Position numbers and translations under genes: made by a program. The notes under the pieces were generated by a model. The model ran no database searches. It worked only from the letters and a program-made list of their open reading frames with translations, and was not told the DNA's origin. A DNA stretch of 64,000 bases, taken from assembly GCF_900116805.1 (NCBI RefSeq), contig NZ_FPBV01000001.1:310001-374000 (forward strand). The letters run 5' to 3'. Positions 56,190 through 64,000 of this stretch are shown here, piece after piece (position 1 is the first letter of the stretch; every line of letters starts with the position of its first letter). This stretch comes from Paenalicyclobacillus macrosporangiidus. GTDB taxonomy: Bacteria > Bacillota > Bacilli > Alicyclobacillales > Alicyclobacillaceae.

Positions 56190-57158
56190 GTGTACCGGGT
56201 GTTGTTGGTGGACGACGAGCCGATTGTGCTGCAGGCCATCGCCGCGCTGGTCCCGTGGTCGGCCCACCGCACGCGGCTGGTGGGCACGGCGGACAACGGA
56301 TTGGCGGCTTATCGGAAAATCGCCGAGGACCCGCCGGACATCGTGATCTGCGACATCAAGATGCCGGGGATGGACGGGCTCGAACTGATGGCGCGGGTTG
56401 GTCAAGCGTTCCCCGATGTGGTGTTCGCCGTCCTCTCGGGGTACGAGGAGTTCCACCTGGCGAGGCGCGCGATGGAACTGGGGGTCCGTCACTACTTGCT
56501 CAAACCCTGCAACGAAGACGAGATTGGGCGGGTGTTGGACGCGCTCGTCGACGGGCTGGATCATCGCCGGGCGCAGCAGGCCCGGGTGATGGACCTGGAA
56601 GCGGAACTGGCACGGGTCAAGGCGCGCCTGTCCGAACTCGAAGCCACCCCGTCCGGAGCGGAGGACCATGCCGAGCGTGCGGAACGGCAAGGGCTCGTGG
56701 AACGCGTGGTGGCGTACGTGCAGAAGCACCTGGCCGATCCGTGCATCAACTTGACGCACTTGGCCCGTCACCAGTTCTTCGTCAGTCCGGATTATCTGGG
56801 GCGCCTGTTTCGGGAACGAACGGGGCTGCGCTTCTCCGACTTCCTGACGATGATGCGGATCCAGCGGGCCCAGGATCTGTGGCGGGGCAATCCCGACCTG
56901 ACGGTCGCCGAGGTGGCGGAGCGGGTGGGTTTCGCGGATCACACGCAGTATTTCAGCCAGGTGTTCAAGAAATACACGGGGGACACGCCCTCCGGCTTCA
57001 AGAAACGCATGCGCGCCGCCGAGGAAGGATGCGGCGCCCGGGAAGGGGGCGAGGACGAGCATGAACCGGGAGACGACCTGGATCCTCCGCGTGGCGGACG
57101 CCTGCGCACAGCGAGCGTTCGGGTGGAGCAATGGGCTGCACGCGTCGTGGAACTATGA
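56190..57158 (+). CDS. Response regulator with AraC-type domain, YesN type
   Basis: A 322-residue regulator: receiver domain (RVLLVDDEPIVLQAIAALVP, phospho-acceptor Asp near 54 in VICDIKMPGMDGLE, Lys in YLLKPCNEDEI), a coiled-coil linker (MDLEAELARVKARLSELE) and a C-terminal AraC pair of helix-turn-helices (INLTHLARHQFFVSPDYLGRL; DLTVAEVAERVGFADHTQYF). GTG 56190. The last 98 bp overlap the GH105 gene, giving an Arg/Glu-rich tail beyond the usual AraC end (GFKKRMR). Presumably activates the island. Confidence 0.92.
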   Translation: MYRVLLVDDEPIVLQAIAALVPWSAHRTRLVGTADNGLAAYRKIAEDPPDIVICDIKMPGMDGLELMARVGQAFPDVVFAVLSGYEEFHLARRAMELGVRHYLLKPCNEDEIGRVLDALVDGLDHRRAQQARVMDLEAELARVKARLSELEATPSGAEDHAERAERQGLVERVVAYVQKHLADPCINLTHLARHQFFVSPDYLGRLFRERTGLRFSDFLTMMRIQRAQDLWRGNPDLTVAEVAERVGFADHTQYFSQVFKKYTGDTPSGFKKRMRAAEEGCGAREGGEDEHEPGDDLDPPRGGRLRTASVRVEQWAARVVEL

Positions 57159-58236
57159 GAGCGGTTGCGTGTTGCGGGCGGTGCGGGAGATCGGCCGCCG
57201 GACGGGACGGGCGGAGTACCTGGCGTTCGTCCGGGAAGTGGTGGACGGGCTGGTGGATGCGGACGGGCGCATCCGCACCTATGTGCTGGAGGAGTACAAC
57301 CTGGATCAGATCAACGAAGGCAAGCTGCTTTTCCGGCTTTACGTGGAGACGGGCGAAGCGCGGTATCGACGGGCGGCCGAGCGGCTGCGCATGCAACTGG
57401 AAGGGCAGCCCCGGACTCGTGCAGGCGGGTTTTGGCACAAGAAGATCTACCCGTTTCAGATGTGGCTCGACGGCGGATATATGGCCGCACCGTTTCTGGC
57501 CGAGTACGCCTACACGTTCGCGCGCCCGGTCTGGTTCGATACGGCGGCGGAGCACCTGCTCCTGCTGGAGCAGGTCACCCGCGATCCCAACACCGGCCTG
57601 TTGTATCACGGCTGGGACGAGACCCGGGAGCAGCGGTGGGCGAATCCGGCGACAGGATGCTCTCCGGAGTTCTGGGGCCGCGCCATGGGCTGGTACGCGA
57701 TGGCGGTGGTCGACGTGCTCGATTTTCTTCCGGTCAACCATCCGCGCCGCGGACAGCTGGTGGGCGTCTTCGAACGGCTGATGCACGCGGTGGCGGCCGT
57801 CCAGGACGAGGCGACCGGGTTGTGGTACCAGGTGCTCGACAAAGCGGGCCACCCGGGCAACTACCTGGAGTCTTCCTGCAGCGCCATGTTCGCCTACGCG
57901 TTTGCGAAGGGCGTCCGGCGCGGCTATCTCTCGCGGGCGTTCTCCGGCGTCGCCGAGCGGGCGTTTGACGGGCTCGTGGCGCATCACCTGCGCTTGGACG
58001 AGGACGGACGGCCGCACCTGATGCACTGCAACGCGGTGGCGGGGCTCGGCGGCACACCGTACCGGGACGGCTCGTACGCGTATTACGTGGGCGAGCGGGT
58101 GGTCGAGGACGAGCCAAAGGCCGTGGCGGCGTTCCTCTTGGCCGGGCTGGAGGTGGCGCTCGGCGGCGGGACGGATCCGGAGCCCGTCGCGTTCTCCGAA
58201 GAGGACGGGCGCACGCTGGTGCGTTGGGAGGGATGA
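57061..58236 (+). CDS. Unsaturated rhamnogalacturonyl hydrolase, GH105 (YteR-like)
   Basis: A 391-residue (alpha/alpha)6-barrel protein of GH88/GH105. Conserved: INEGKLLFRLYVETGEARYR, MWLDGGYMAAPFLAEYA with the candidate catalytic Asp, GCSPEFWGRAMGWYAMAVVD and YLESSCSAMFAYAFAKGVRR. It removes the unsaturated uronic acid from lyase-made oligosaccharides. No signal peptide, so it acts after import. GAAGGGGGCGAGG precedes the ATG; the start lies inside the response-regulator gene. Confidence 0.9.
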   Translation: MNRETTWILRVADACAQRAFGWSNGLHASWNYESGCVLRAVREIGRRTGRAEYLAFVREVVDGLVDADGRIRTYVLEEYNLDQINEGKLLFRLYVETGEARYRRAAERLRMQLEGQPRTRAGGFWHKKIYPFQMWLDGGYMAAPFLAEYAYTFARPVWFDTAAEHLLLLEQVTRDPNTGLLYHGWDETREQRWANPATGCSPEFWGRAMGWYAMAVVDVLDFLPVNHPRRGQLVGVFERLMHAVAAVQDEATGLWYQVLDKAGHPGNYLESSCSAMFAYAFAKGVRRGYLSRAFSGVAERAFDGLVAHHLRLDEDGRPHLMHCNAVAGLGGTPYRDGSYAYYVGERVVEDEPKAVAAFLLAGLEVALGGGTDPEPVAFSEEDGRTLVRWEG

Positions 58237-58238
58237 CC

Positions 58239-59522
58239 ATGAAGCGTTGGGCGGTCTGCGGAGTCAGCAACCGGGCGATGAGCATGTTCATCGGGCCGAT
58301 GATTGAGTTGTTTCCGGGTTACGCCGAGGTGGTGGGCCTGCTCGACGCCGACTCGCGGCGCGTGGCCATCTGCAAGGACCGTTTTCCGAGCCTGCGCGAT
58401 GTGCCGGGGTACGCGCCGGACGAGTTCGACCGGATGGTGGACGAGGTCAAGCCGGACGTGATCCTCGTGACGGGCCGGGACTGCACCCATGCGGAGTACA
58501 TTGTGAAGGCGCTGGCGCGCGACCTCGACGTGGTCACCGAAAAGCCGATGGCGACCACGGCGGCGGACTGCCGGCGCATCCTCGACGCCGAACAGAAGAG
58601 CCGCGGCCACGTGGTGGTGACGTTCAACTACCGGTACGCACCCATCCACAGGAAGATCAAGGAGATAATCCTGGAGGGCCGCGTCGGCCGCGTGACGTCG
58701 GTGGACCTCAACTGGTACATCGACACCTACCACGGATCGAGCTATTTCCAACGCTGGAACCGGATGCGCGAGTTCTCCGGCGGCCTGTCCGTCCACAAGA
58801 GCTCCCATCACTTCGATCTCGTGCAGTGGTGGATTGACCAGCGGCCGGTCGAGGTGTTCGCGTTTGGGGCACTCCACTACTACGGTCCCTATTCCGAGCA
58901 CAATCCGGAGCGCCGGGACGGCCGCTTCTGCGGGACGTGCGACGTGCGCGACCGCTGCGCGTACTACACCCGCTGGCATACGCGCAGCCTGCAGGGGGCG
59001 GTGCGGGACGATCACCTTGGCGCCATCCAGGGCGTGCCCATTGACCAGGCCTACACCGGCTACCGGGCCGACATGTGCATCTTCGATTCGGAGATCCGCA
59101 TCGAGGACACGTACACGGCGACGGTGCGCTACGACCAGGGGGCGCTGTTGTCCTACTCCATCAACTTCTCTCTGCCGTATGAAGGGTATCGCCTCGCCAT
59201 CAACGGCACGAAAGGGCGCATCGAGACGATGGAGTATCACGCCCCCTCGCGCGTGCCCTTCCCGACACCGGTGCAGACCATCGACTACTTCCCGCTGTTC
59301 GGGTCCAAGGAAACGCTCCACGTGGTGCAGCGCGAGGGAGGCCACGGCGGGGGCGATCCGGTGCTGCAGGAGGATCTGTTCATGGGCGTCGATCCCCGTC
59401 GTCCGTACCCCATTCTTTCGGGCAGCCGGGACGGAGCGTACGCGGTGGCCACCGGAGAAGCCGTGTGGCGTTCGGCGCAGGAGCACCGGCCGATTGCCAT
59501 CGCCGATTTGCTTGGGCTGTGA
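58239..59522 (+). CDS. Gfo/Idh/MocA-family oxidoreductase
   Basis: A 427-residue NAD(P)-dependent sugar oxidoreductase. The Rossmann start is WAVCGVSNRAMSMFIGPM; TEKPMATTAADCRRIL holds the EKP lysine motif. The C-terminal domain has NYRYAPIHRKIKEIILEGRV and GGLSVHKSSHHFDLVQWWID with the catalytic His-type pair. A Cys-rich insert (RFCGTCDVRDRCAYYTRW) is not standard for the family. It overlaps the GH105 gene end by spacing of 2 nt. Substrate probably a uronate or deoxy-sugar derivative. Confidence 0.87.
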   Translation: MKRWAVCGVSNRAMSMFIGPMIELFPGYAEVVGLLDADSRRVAICKDRFPSLRDVPGYAPDEFDRMVDEVKPDVILVTGRDCTHAEYIVKALARDLDVVTEKPMATTAADCRRILDAEQKSRGHVVVTFNYRYAPIHRKIKEIILEGRVGRVTSVDLNWYIDTYHGSSYFQRWNRMREFSGGLSVHKSSHHFDLVQWWIDQRPVEVFAFGALHYYGPYSEHNPERRDGRFCGTCDVRDRCAYYTRWHTRSLQGAVRDDHLGAIQGVPIDQAYTGYRADMCIFDSEIRIEDTYTATVRYDQGALLSYSINFSLPYEGYRLAINGTKGRIETMEYHAPSRVPFPTPVQTIDYFPLFGSKETLHVVQREGGHGGGDPVLQEDLFMGVDPRRPYPILSGSRDGAYAVATGEAVWRSAQEHRPIAIADLLGL

Positions 59523-59617
59523 TGGGAAAACCGGGATCGGCCAACGTGGGGTCAGGCGGACGCCCTTGGTCCGGGAGTGCCGAAGCCTTCAACCCATGCG
59601 AGGAGGAGAGAGGACAC

Positions 59618-60448
59618 ATGGAGATTCGACATCCGATTCATCCGCGGGACGCCGCGCAGTTTTCCACGGAGCGCATGCGCGCCGAGTTCCTGGTGCAGGG
59701 CCTGTTCCAGCCGGGGGAGGTGAAGTGGGTGTACACCCACCACGACCGCATGCTCATCGGCGGCGTGGTGCCGGTGGAGGCTCCGGTGACGGTGAGCCAG
59801 GTGCCCGAGCTGCACACGGAGTACCTCCTGGAGCGGCGCGAAATCGGCATCGTCAACATCGGCGGGCCGGGGACGGTCACGGTGGACGGAGAGGTGTACG
59901 GGCTGGCCCGGCGCGAGTGCCTGTACGTCGGCCTGGGGAAGCGGACGCTGTCCTTTGGCAGCGTGGATAGGGCCCAGCCCGCCCGTTTCTACCTGGTGTC
60001 CGCGCCGGCGCACCAGGCGTATCCGACGCGCAAGACCGGCCCGCAGGATGCGGAGTTCGAGCAGCTCGGCTCGGACGATCAGTCCAACCGCCGCACCCTG
60101 TACCGGTTCATCCATGCGAACGGCGTCCAGAGCTGTCAACTGATGCTCGGCATGACCGAGCTGGCGCCGAACAACCTGTGGAACACCATGCCGGCCCACC
60201 TGCATGACCGGCGTTCGGAAGTCTACCTCTATTTCGACCTCGATCCCGCCGCGCGCGTCTTCCACTTCTTTGGCGAACCGGGGGAGACACGCCATCTGGT
60301 GGTGGCCAACGAGGAGGCGGTGATTTCCCCCAGTTGGTCCATCCACTCGGGTGTCGGGACGCGCTCCTACACGTTCATCTGGGCCATGGCGGGCGAGAAC
60401 TACACGTTCAAGGACATGGACCCGGTCGCCATGGACGATTTGCGGTAA
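59618..60448 (+). CDS. kduI: 5-dehydro-4-deoxy-D-glucuronate isomerase
   Basis: Isomerises the unsaturated uronate product (4-deoxy-5-ketouronate) to 3-deoxy-D-glycero-2,5-hexodiulosonate. The 276-residue cupin protein has MEIRHPIHPRDAAQFSTERM, the zinc site PAHLHDRRSEVYLYFDL and HFFGEPGETRHLVV, plus SPSWSIHSGVGTRSYTFIWA. ATG 59618 follows GAGGAGGAGAG. It acts directly on the product of the upstream GH105 enzyme. Confidence 0.95.
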   Translation: MEIRHPIHPRDAAQFSTERMRAEFLVQGLFQPGEVKWVYTHHDRMLIGGVVPVEAPVTVSQVPELHTEYLLERREIGIVNIGGPGTVTVDGEVYGLARRECLYVGLGKRTLSFGSVDRAQPARFYLVSAPAHQAYPTRKTGPQDAEFEQLGSDDQSNRRTLYRFIHANGVQSCQLMLGMTELAPNNLWNTMPAHLHDRRSEVYLYFDLDPAARVFHFFGEPGETRHLVVANEEAVISPSWSIHSGVGTRSYTFIWAMAGENYTFKDMDPVAMDDLR

Positions 60449-60460
60449 GGGGGTGAGCGC

Positions 60461-61231
60461 GTGAGCAGGAACGGTTTGGAACGGATGTTTTCGCTGTCCG
60501 GCAAGACAGCGCTGGTGACGGGGGCCCGGACCGGCATCGGCCAGGCCATCGCCGTGGCGTTGGCCGAGGCGGGCGCGGACGTGGTACTGCTCGGCCATCA
60601 GGACAACATGCAGGAGACGGAACGCCTGGTGGCCGAAACCGGGCGGCGCCACCGCACGGTCTTGCTGGATCTCGCCGATCCTAGTGCCGCCGCGGCGGGC
60701 GTGCAGGGGCTGCTGGCGGAGGAGCGGATCGACATCCTCGTCAACAACGCGGGCATCATCCGCCGGGCGCCCGCCGTGCAGTATCGCGAACGGGACTGGT
60801 ACGACGTGATGAACGTCAATCTCCACGCCTTGTTCTGGCTGACGCAGGCGGTCGCCAAGCCGATGCTCGAGCGCCGCCAGGGCAAGATCATCCACATCGC
60901 GTCCGTCCTGTCGTTCCAGGGGGGCATCCTGGTGCCCGCGTACACCGCCAGCAAACATGCGGTGGCAGGCCTCACCAAGGCGCTGGCCAACGAGTGGGCG
61001 GCGCTGGGCGTCCAGGTGAACGCCATCGCGCCGGGATACGTCGCGACGAACAACACGGAAGCGCTGCGCAAAGACCCGGATAGAAACGAAGCCATTCGAT
61101 CACGCATCCCGGCCGGCCGCTGGGGCGAACCGGCGGACATCGCCGGGGCGGCGGTGTTCCTCGCCTCCCCCGCGTCCGACTACGTGAACGGGCACGTGCT
61201 GGTGGTCGACGGGGGCTGGCTGGCGCGGTGA
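60461..61231 (+). CDS. kduD: 2-deoxy-D-gluconate 3-dehydrogenase (KduD-type SDR)
   Basis: NAD(H)-dependent short-chain dehydrogenase of 256 residues that converts the KduI product to 2-keto-3-deoxygluconate. Motifs: LVTGARTGIGQAIAVALAEAG, NNAGIIRRAPAVQY, YTASKHAVAGLTKALANEWA and NAIAPGYVATNNTEALR. GTG 60461 lies after AAGGGGGTG, 12 nt behind kduI. KdgK/KdgA for the next steps are not in the window. Confidence 0.94.
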   Translation: MSRNGLERMFSLSGKTALVTGARTGIGQAIAVALAEAGADVVLLGHQDNMQETERLVAETGRRHRTVLLDLADPSAAAAGVQGLLAEERIDILVNNAGIIRRAPAVQYRERDWYDVMNVNLHALFWLTQAVAKPMLERRQGKIIHIASVLSFQGGILVPAYTASKHAVAGLTKALANEWAALGVQVNAIAPGYVATNNTEALRKDPDRNEAIRSRIPAGRWGEPADIAGAAVFLASPASDYVNGHVLVVDGGWLAR

Positions 61232-61300
61232 GGCAAGCGGCGTTCGGACGGAAGGTACCGTCCACCGTCGCCAGGGCGGATGGCTTGCGCGAAAGGGATA

Positions 61301-61338
61301 CCCGGGGAGGCGGCTGTGGCGCCGCCCCGCTTCGTTTT
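61301..61338 (+). terminator. Terminator of the uronate operon
   Basis: GGGGAGGCGGC (61304-61314) and GCCGCCCC (61321-61328) form a GC-rich stem followed by GCTTCGTTTT. Confidence 0.7.
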
Positions 61339-61417
61339 GTACGGAATCTTCGGGATGGCTGTGGTATCATCTCGCTGAGAACCCCAGGTGGCTACGGCGT
61401 TTGTTGCGGCGACAACA

Positions 61418-61442
61418 GCAACGGTACATCGCAACGGTACAT
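61418..61442. repeat. Tandem 12-bp direct repeat before the amidase gene
   Basis: GCAACGGTACAT occurs at 61418-61429 and again at 61431-61442, one base apart. It ends at the ribosome-binding site of the next gene. It could be a regulator half-site array or a slippage duplication. Confidence 0.6.
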
Positions 61443-61456
61443 AAAGGAGTGACGGT

Positions 61457-62740
61457 GTGATGGAGGAGAAGGGGTCCGTGAAGCGCGCTGTCGAACGGTG
61501 CCTGGCGGCCATTGAGCAACTGGACGGCCACGTGCTGGCGTGGGAGACCGTGTTTGCAGAGGAGGCGTTGCACCAGGCGGAGGAACTGGACCGAGAGGAG
61601 CGCCCGCGCCCGCTCAAAGGGCTCGTGGTAGGACTGAAGGACGTCTTCGACTTGGCCGGCCGTCCGCCTGGAAACGGTGCGCCTGTGAAATCGGACAGGG
61701 TTCCGAAGGAGGATGCCGCTTTGGTCCGGCAGCTTCGTTCGGCTGGCGCGGTGATCCTCGGGACGACAAAACTCACGGAATTTTGTTGGTACCGCCCGAC
61801 GGTGACGCGCAATCCGCACCATTTGGATCATACGCCGGGCGGATCGAGCAGTGGTTCAGCGGCGGCGGTCGCAGCCGGGATGGTCCCGTTCGCGGTGGGC
61901 ACGCAGACGAACGGATCGGTCATTCGGCCTGCGAGTTTCTGTGGGATTTACGGATTCAAACCGACATTTGGCATCGTGGATACGCTGGGTATGACGCACA
62001 TCAGCCGTTCTCTGGATCACCCTGGGTTTTTCACGCGGGAACCGGAATGGCTGTTGCGTGTTTTCGATGTCCTGACCGGGTATGGCGGCGCGGGCACCGC
62101 GGTCGTCACGGAGAGGAATCGGCCGTCGGGGGGATCCCGGCGCCTGAAGGTCGGCGTTCTCGACACCAGCCCGATGGAGGGCATCACGCCGGACGTGCTG
62201 GCGGCCGTCGGACGGTATGCCGAAGCGCTCGCTGCGCAGGGACATGCGATCCGCGAGATGCGCGTTCCCGACTGGTTCTTGAACGTGAAGATGACGTTCG
62301 AGTCCATCTTCCATCCCGAAGTGTACAGTTTGCTCGGAGACGTGTTGGCGGCGGCGGAGGGACTTCCCATCGGGCCCGAGATTCGATGGGTGGTCGAACA
62401 GGGGGCCAAAGCCAGCATCCAATCGTATTTGGAGGGGCTGCGCAGGAAGGATGAGTTGACCTGGCAGGTGACGGAGTTGTTTGGGGACTGCGATCTGTTG
62501 GTGTTGCCCTCCACCTTGGGGCCCGCCCCGAAGGGATTGTCGTCCACCGGGAATCCAGCCATGTCGACATTGTCGAGCATCGTGGGGCTGCCGTGTGCAT
62601 CCATCCCGTTCGGGACAAGTGCGGATGGATTGCCGCTGGGGGTTCAGGTGTGGGCGAGAAAGTACCATGACCGCCATCTGTTGTCGGTCTTGCCCGAGTT
62701 GCCGGCCCAACAGGTCCGTCCGCGCTATTTCGCGGAATGA
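61457..62740 (+). CDS. Amidase-signature family hydrolase
   Basis: A 427-residue serine amidase. The catalytic triad is visible: Lys near 60 in [12 protein letters not shown], the cis-Ser in [16 protein letters not shown] near 131, and the nucleophilic Ser near 154 in [20 protein letters not shown]. Substrate unknown; GatA-like partners are absent and length is short of GatA. The GTG follows AAAGGAG seven nt upstream. Separated from kduD by a terminator, so regulated apart from the uronate genes. Confidence 0.9.
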   Translation: MMEEKGSVKRAVERCLAAIEQLDGHVLAWETVFAEEALHQAEELDREERPRPLKGLVVGLKDVFDLAGRPPGNGAPVKSDRVPKEDAALVRQLRSAGAVILGTTKLTEFCWYRPTVTRNPHHLDHTPGGSSSGSAAAVAAGMVPFAVGTQTNGSVIRPASFCGIYGFKPTFGIVDTLGMTHISRSLDHPGFFTREPEWLLRVFDVLTGYGGAGTAVVTERNRPSGGSRRLKVGVLDTSPMEGITPDVLAAVGRYAEALAAQGHAIREMRVPDWFLNVKMTFESIFHPEVYSLLGDVLAAAEGLPIGPEIRWVVEQGAKASIQSYLEGLRRKDELTWQVTELFGDCDLLVLPSTLGPAPKGLSSTGNPAMSTLSSIVGLPCASIPFGTSADGLPLGVQVWARKYHDRHLLSVLPELPAQQVRPRYFAE

Positions 62741-62799
62741 GTGTCGTGCGTCGGGCGACCTGAAAGCTGCGCGTGCGACAGATAGATGCGTTTTGTGCT

Positions 62800-63894
62800 T
62801 CACGCCATGTCCGCGGCATGGAGTTGCCGCGCCAGCCAGTCGAAAGAGCGGCGCCCGCTGATCTCGTGTCCGCCGGGGAAGACGTCGGTGGCGATCGCGT
62901 CCGGCGCCCCCAGCGCCTCGTACCGTGCACGCACCGCTGCGGCGGCGTCCAGGGCAGATGGGAGCGGGAAGACCGCATCGGTGGCGCCCATCTCCAAAAA
63001 TAGCGGGCGGGGCGCGATGAGGCCTATCCAGTCCGGCATCTCGCCCCATTCGAGCAGGTCCGGGATGTAGTTGTCGACGCAGTGGGGGGCTGCGAGGACG
63101 CTGTCCCGGAAGGTCGAGGCGTACCCGGAGAGGACGACCGCCCGGATGCGCTCGTCGAGTACCGCGGTCAGCATGGCGATCAGCCCTCCGCCTGAAAAAC
63201 CGAACACACCGATCCGATGCGCGTCCACTTCTGCCCGCGTTCGCAGGTAGTCGAGGGCGCGCATCGCTTCATAGGTGCGAAATCCGGCTAGCGTCTGGCC
63301 GTGCATCAACAGATGGGTGGCGATTCGGTAACAGGAGGAGCGGCGGCCGACGGGATCGACCGCGTCATCGTCGGCCAGGCGGCGGACGCCGAGGCCGAAC
63401 ACCTCGGGGACGATCACGATCATCCCCCGCCGCGCCAGCTCGATCGCAAAACGGTGGTGAATGCCACCGCCCTGCGGGACGGGGTGACCGGCCGAGGACG
63501 GGGCGGATGGACGGGCCAGTTTCGGGGGCAGTGGCCGGCCGATGGCGTCGGCGATCCCGCGCCCGTGTCCGGGGCAGGCGAGCACGGCAGGCCTCGGACC
63601 GGGGGCTTGCGGGGGTGTCAGGACGCAGGCGCAGGTGCGTACGCCCGGGTATGTGGTGTATTCGATCCACTCCAGCCGCAGGTCTTCCACCGTTTCGACG
63701 GCGAGCAGGGCAGGGGCGAGGGGGGATGAGGGCAATCGATGATCTGACACCACCAAGTGATCAATGCCCAGCAACCGCGTGAGCTGTCGGCGCCTCTGCT
63801 GAAGACTTCCTTCTGCGTTCAAGCGGGCGGTCCGGCGATTGGCGGAATCCTCATAGATTCGCTGCAGAATATCTTCGGCGTGCGTGACGGGCAT
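62800..63894 (-). CDS. Alpha/beta hydrolase, acetylesterase-like
   Basis: A 364-residue hydrolase of the acetyl-xylan-esterase/Abhydrolase_7 type. The nucleophile elbow is IGVFGFSGGGLIAMLTAV, the acid LEMGATDAVFPLPSALDA and the His FPGGHEISGRRSF; the oxyanion region is PAVLACPGHGRG. No signal peptide. Convergent with the amidase gene and adjacent to the pectin-type island, it may deacetylate imported oligosaccharides (inference). ATG 63894 follows GGGAGGG. Confidence 0.85.
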   Translation of the reverse strand: MPVTHAEDILQRIYEDSANRRTARLNAEGSLQQRRRQLTRLLGIDHLVVSDHRLPSSPLAPALLAVETVEDLRLEWIEYTTYPGVRTCACVLTPPQAPGPRPAVLACPGHGRGIADAIGRPLPPKLARPSAPSSAGHPVPQGGGIHHRFAIELARRGMIVIVPEVFGLGVRRLADDDAVDPVGRRSSCYRIATHLLMHGQTLAGFRTYEAMRALDYLRTRAEVDAHRIGVFGFSGGGLIAMLTAVLDERIRAVVLSGYASTFRDSVLAAPHCVDNYIPDLLEWGEMPDWIGLIAPRPLFLEMGATDAVFPLPSALDAAAAVRARYEALGAPDAIATDVFPGGHEISGRRSFDWLARQLHAADMA

Positions 63895-64000
63895 GCCGGT
63901 CCCTCCCGTGTTCGGATTCGAAATCATTCTATCGCAAAATGTGTGGATGTGTTGGAGTTTGAAAGATAATATTGATTTCGGTTGGAAGCATAGGTTAGAA

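Noticed and set aside
61337-61370. TTGTAC/TATCAT promoter for the amidase gene
   Set aside because: The spacer is 22 nt, too long for a normal SigA promoter, and the -35 overlaps the terminator T tract.

Overview
The window looks like a chromosomal segment of a GC-rich, endospore-forming Firmicute. Bacillus-type sporulation genes are present (sigK, ytrH, ytrI, a CotSA-like glycosyltransferase, a YheC/D-like ATP-grasp protein). So are a Firmicutes-order sufCDSUB operon, strong Shine-Dalgarno sequences, GTG/TTG starts and a Bacillus FadR box. I infer a relative of Alicyclobacillus/Kyrpidia; no rRNA is present to settle it. I see no tRNA, rRNA, CRISPR array, prophage or insertion sequence.

Layout. 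0-4.7 kb: intact sigK on the minus strand, then a plus-strand cluster (luciferase-like monooxygenase, sulfonate-type binding lipoprotein, VOC protein) behind a structured leader. 4.7-10.1 kb: membrane glycosyltransferase with an antisense SGNH hydrolase, prolyl oligopeptidase, SUOX-like molybdoenzyme. 10-14.4 kb (minus): rnz, iadA, sodA, pyrD. 14.6-20.3 kb (plus): amino-acid permease, ECF sigma with membrane partner, alanine dehydrogenase, CuA-type lipoprotein, DUF59 protein. 20.4-26.6 kb: sufCDSUB with a Rieske protein and an Rrf2 regulator, flanked by a palindromic operator and a bidirectional terminator. 27-31 kb: peroxiredoxin, TlpA-like thioredoxin, and fadR-etfB-etfA with a near-perfect FadR box.

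31-46 kb: S9 peptidase, aspartase/fumarase-family lyase, copZ with a four-histidine membrane protein, IMPase, pncB, ispH, proline dehydrogenase, flavin-reductase-like protein, spore-surface-type genes, M24 peptidase, yfhH, ytrI-ytrH. 46.4-50.9 kb: small zinc-ribbon protein and a SNF2 ATPase/SWIM protein pair (like YwqA/YwqB). 51.2-64 kb: a carbohydrate island with ABC binding protein and two permeases (no ATPase), a YesM/YesN-type two-component system, a GH105 unsaturated uronyl hydrolase, a Gfo/Idh/MocA oxidoreductase, kduI and kduD. Together these suggest sensing, import and catabolism of unsaturated pectin or rhamnogalacturonan oligosaccharides. An amidase and an acetylesterase-like hydrolase follow.

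Most genes belong to known families. The less ordinary points are: fadR, which appears to start at AUC; two unlisted membrane microproteins; a 561-bp antisense overlap of two genes; a leader with a mini-ORF and hairpin before the sulfonate-type cluster; the Rieske/Rrf2/operator arrangement of the suf operon; and an ECF sigma partner lacking the zinc anti-sigma motif.
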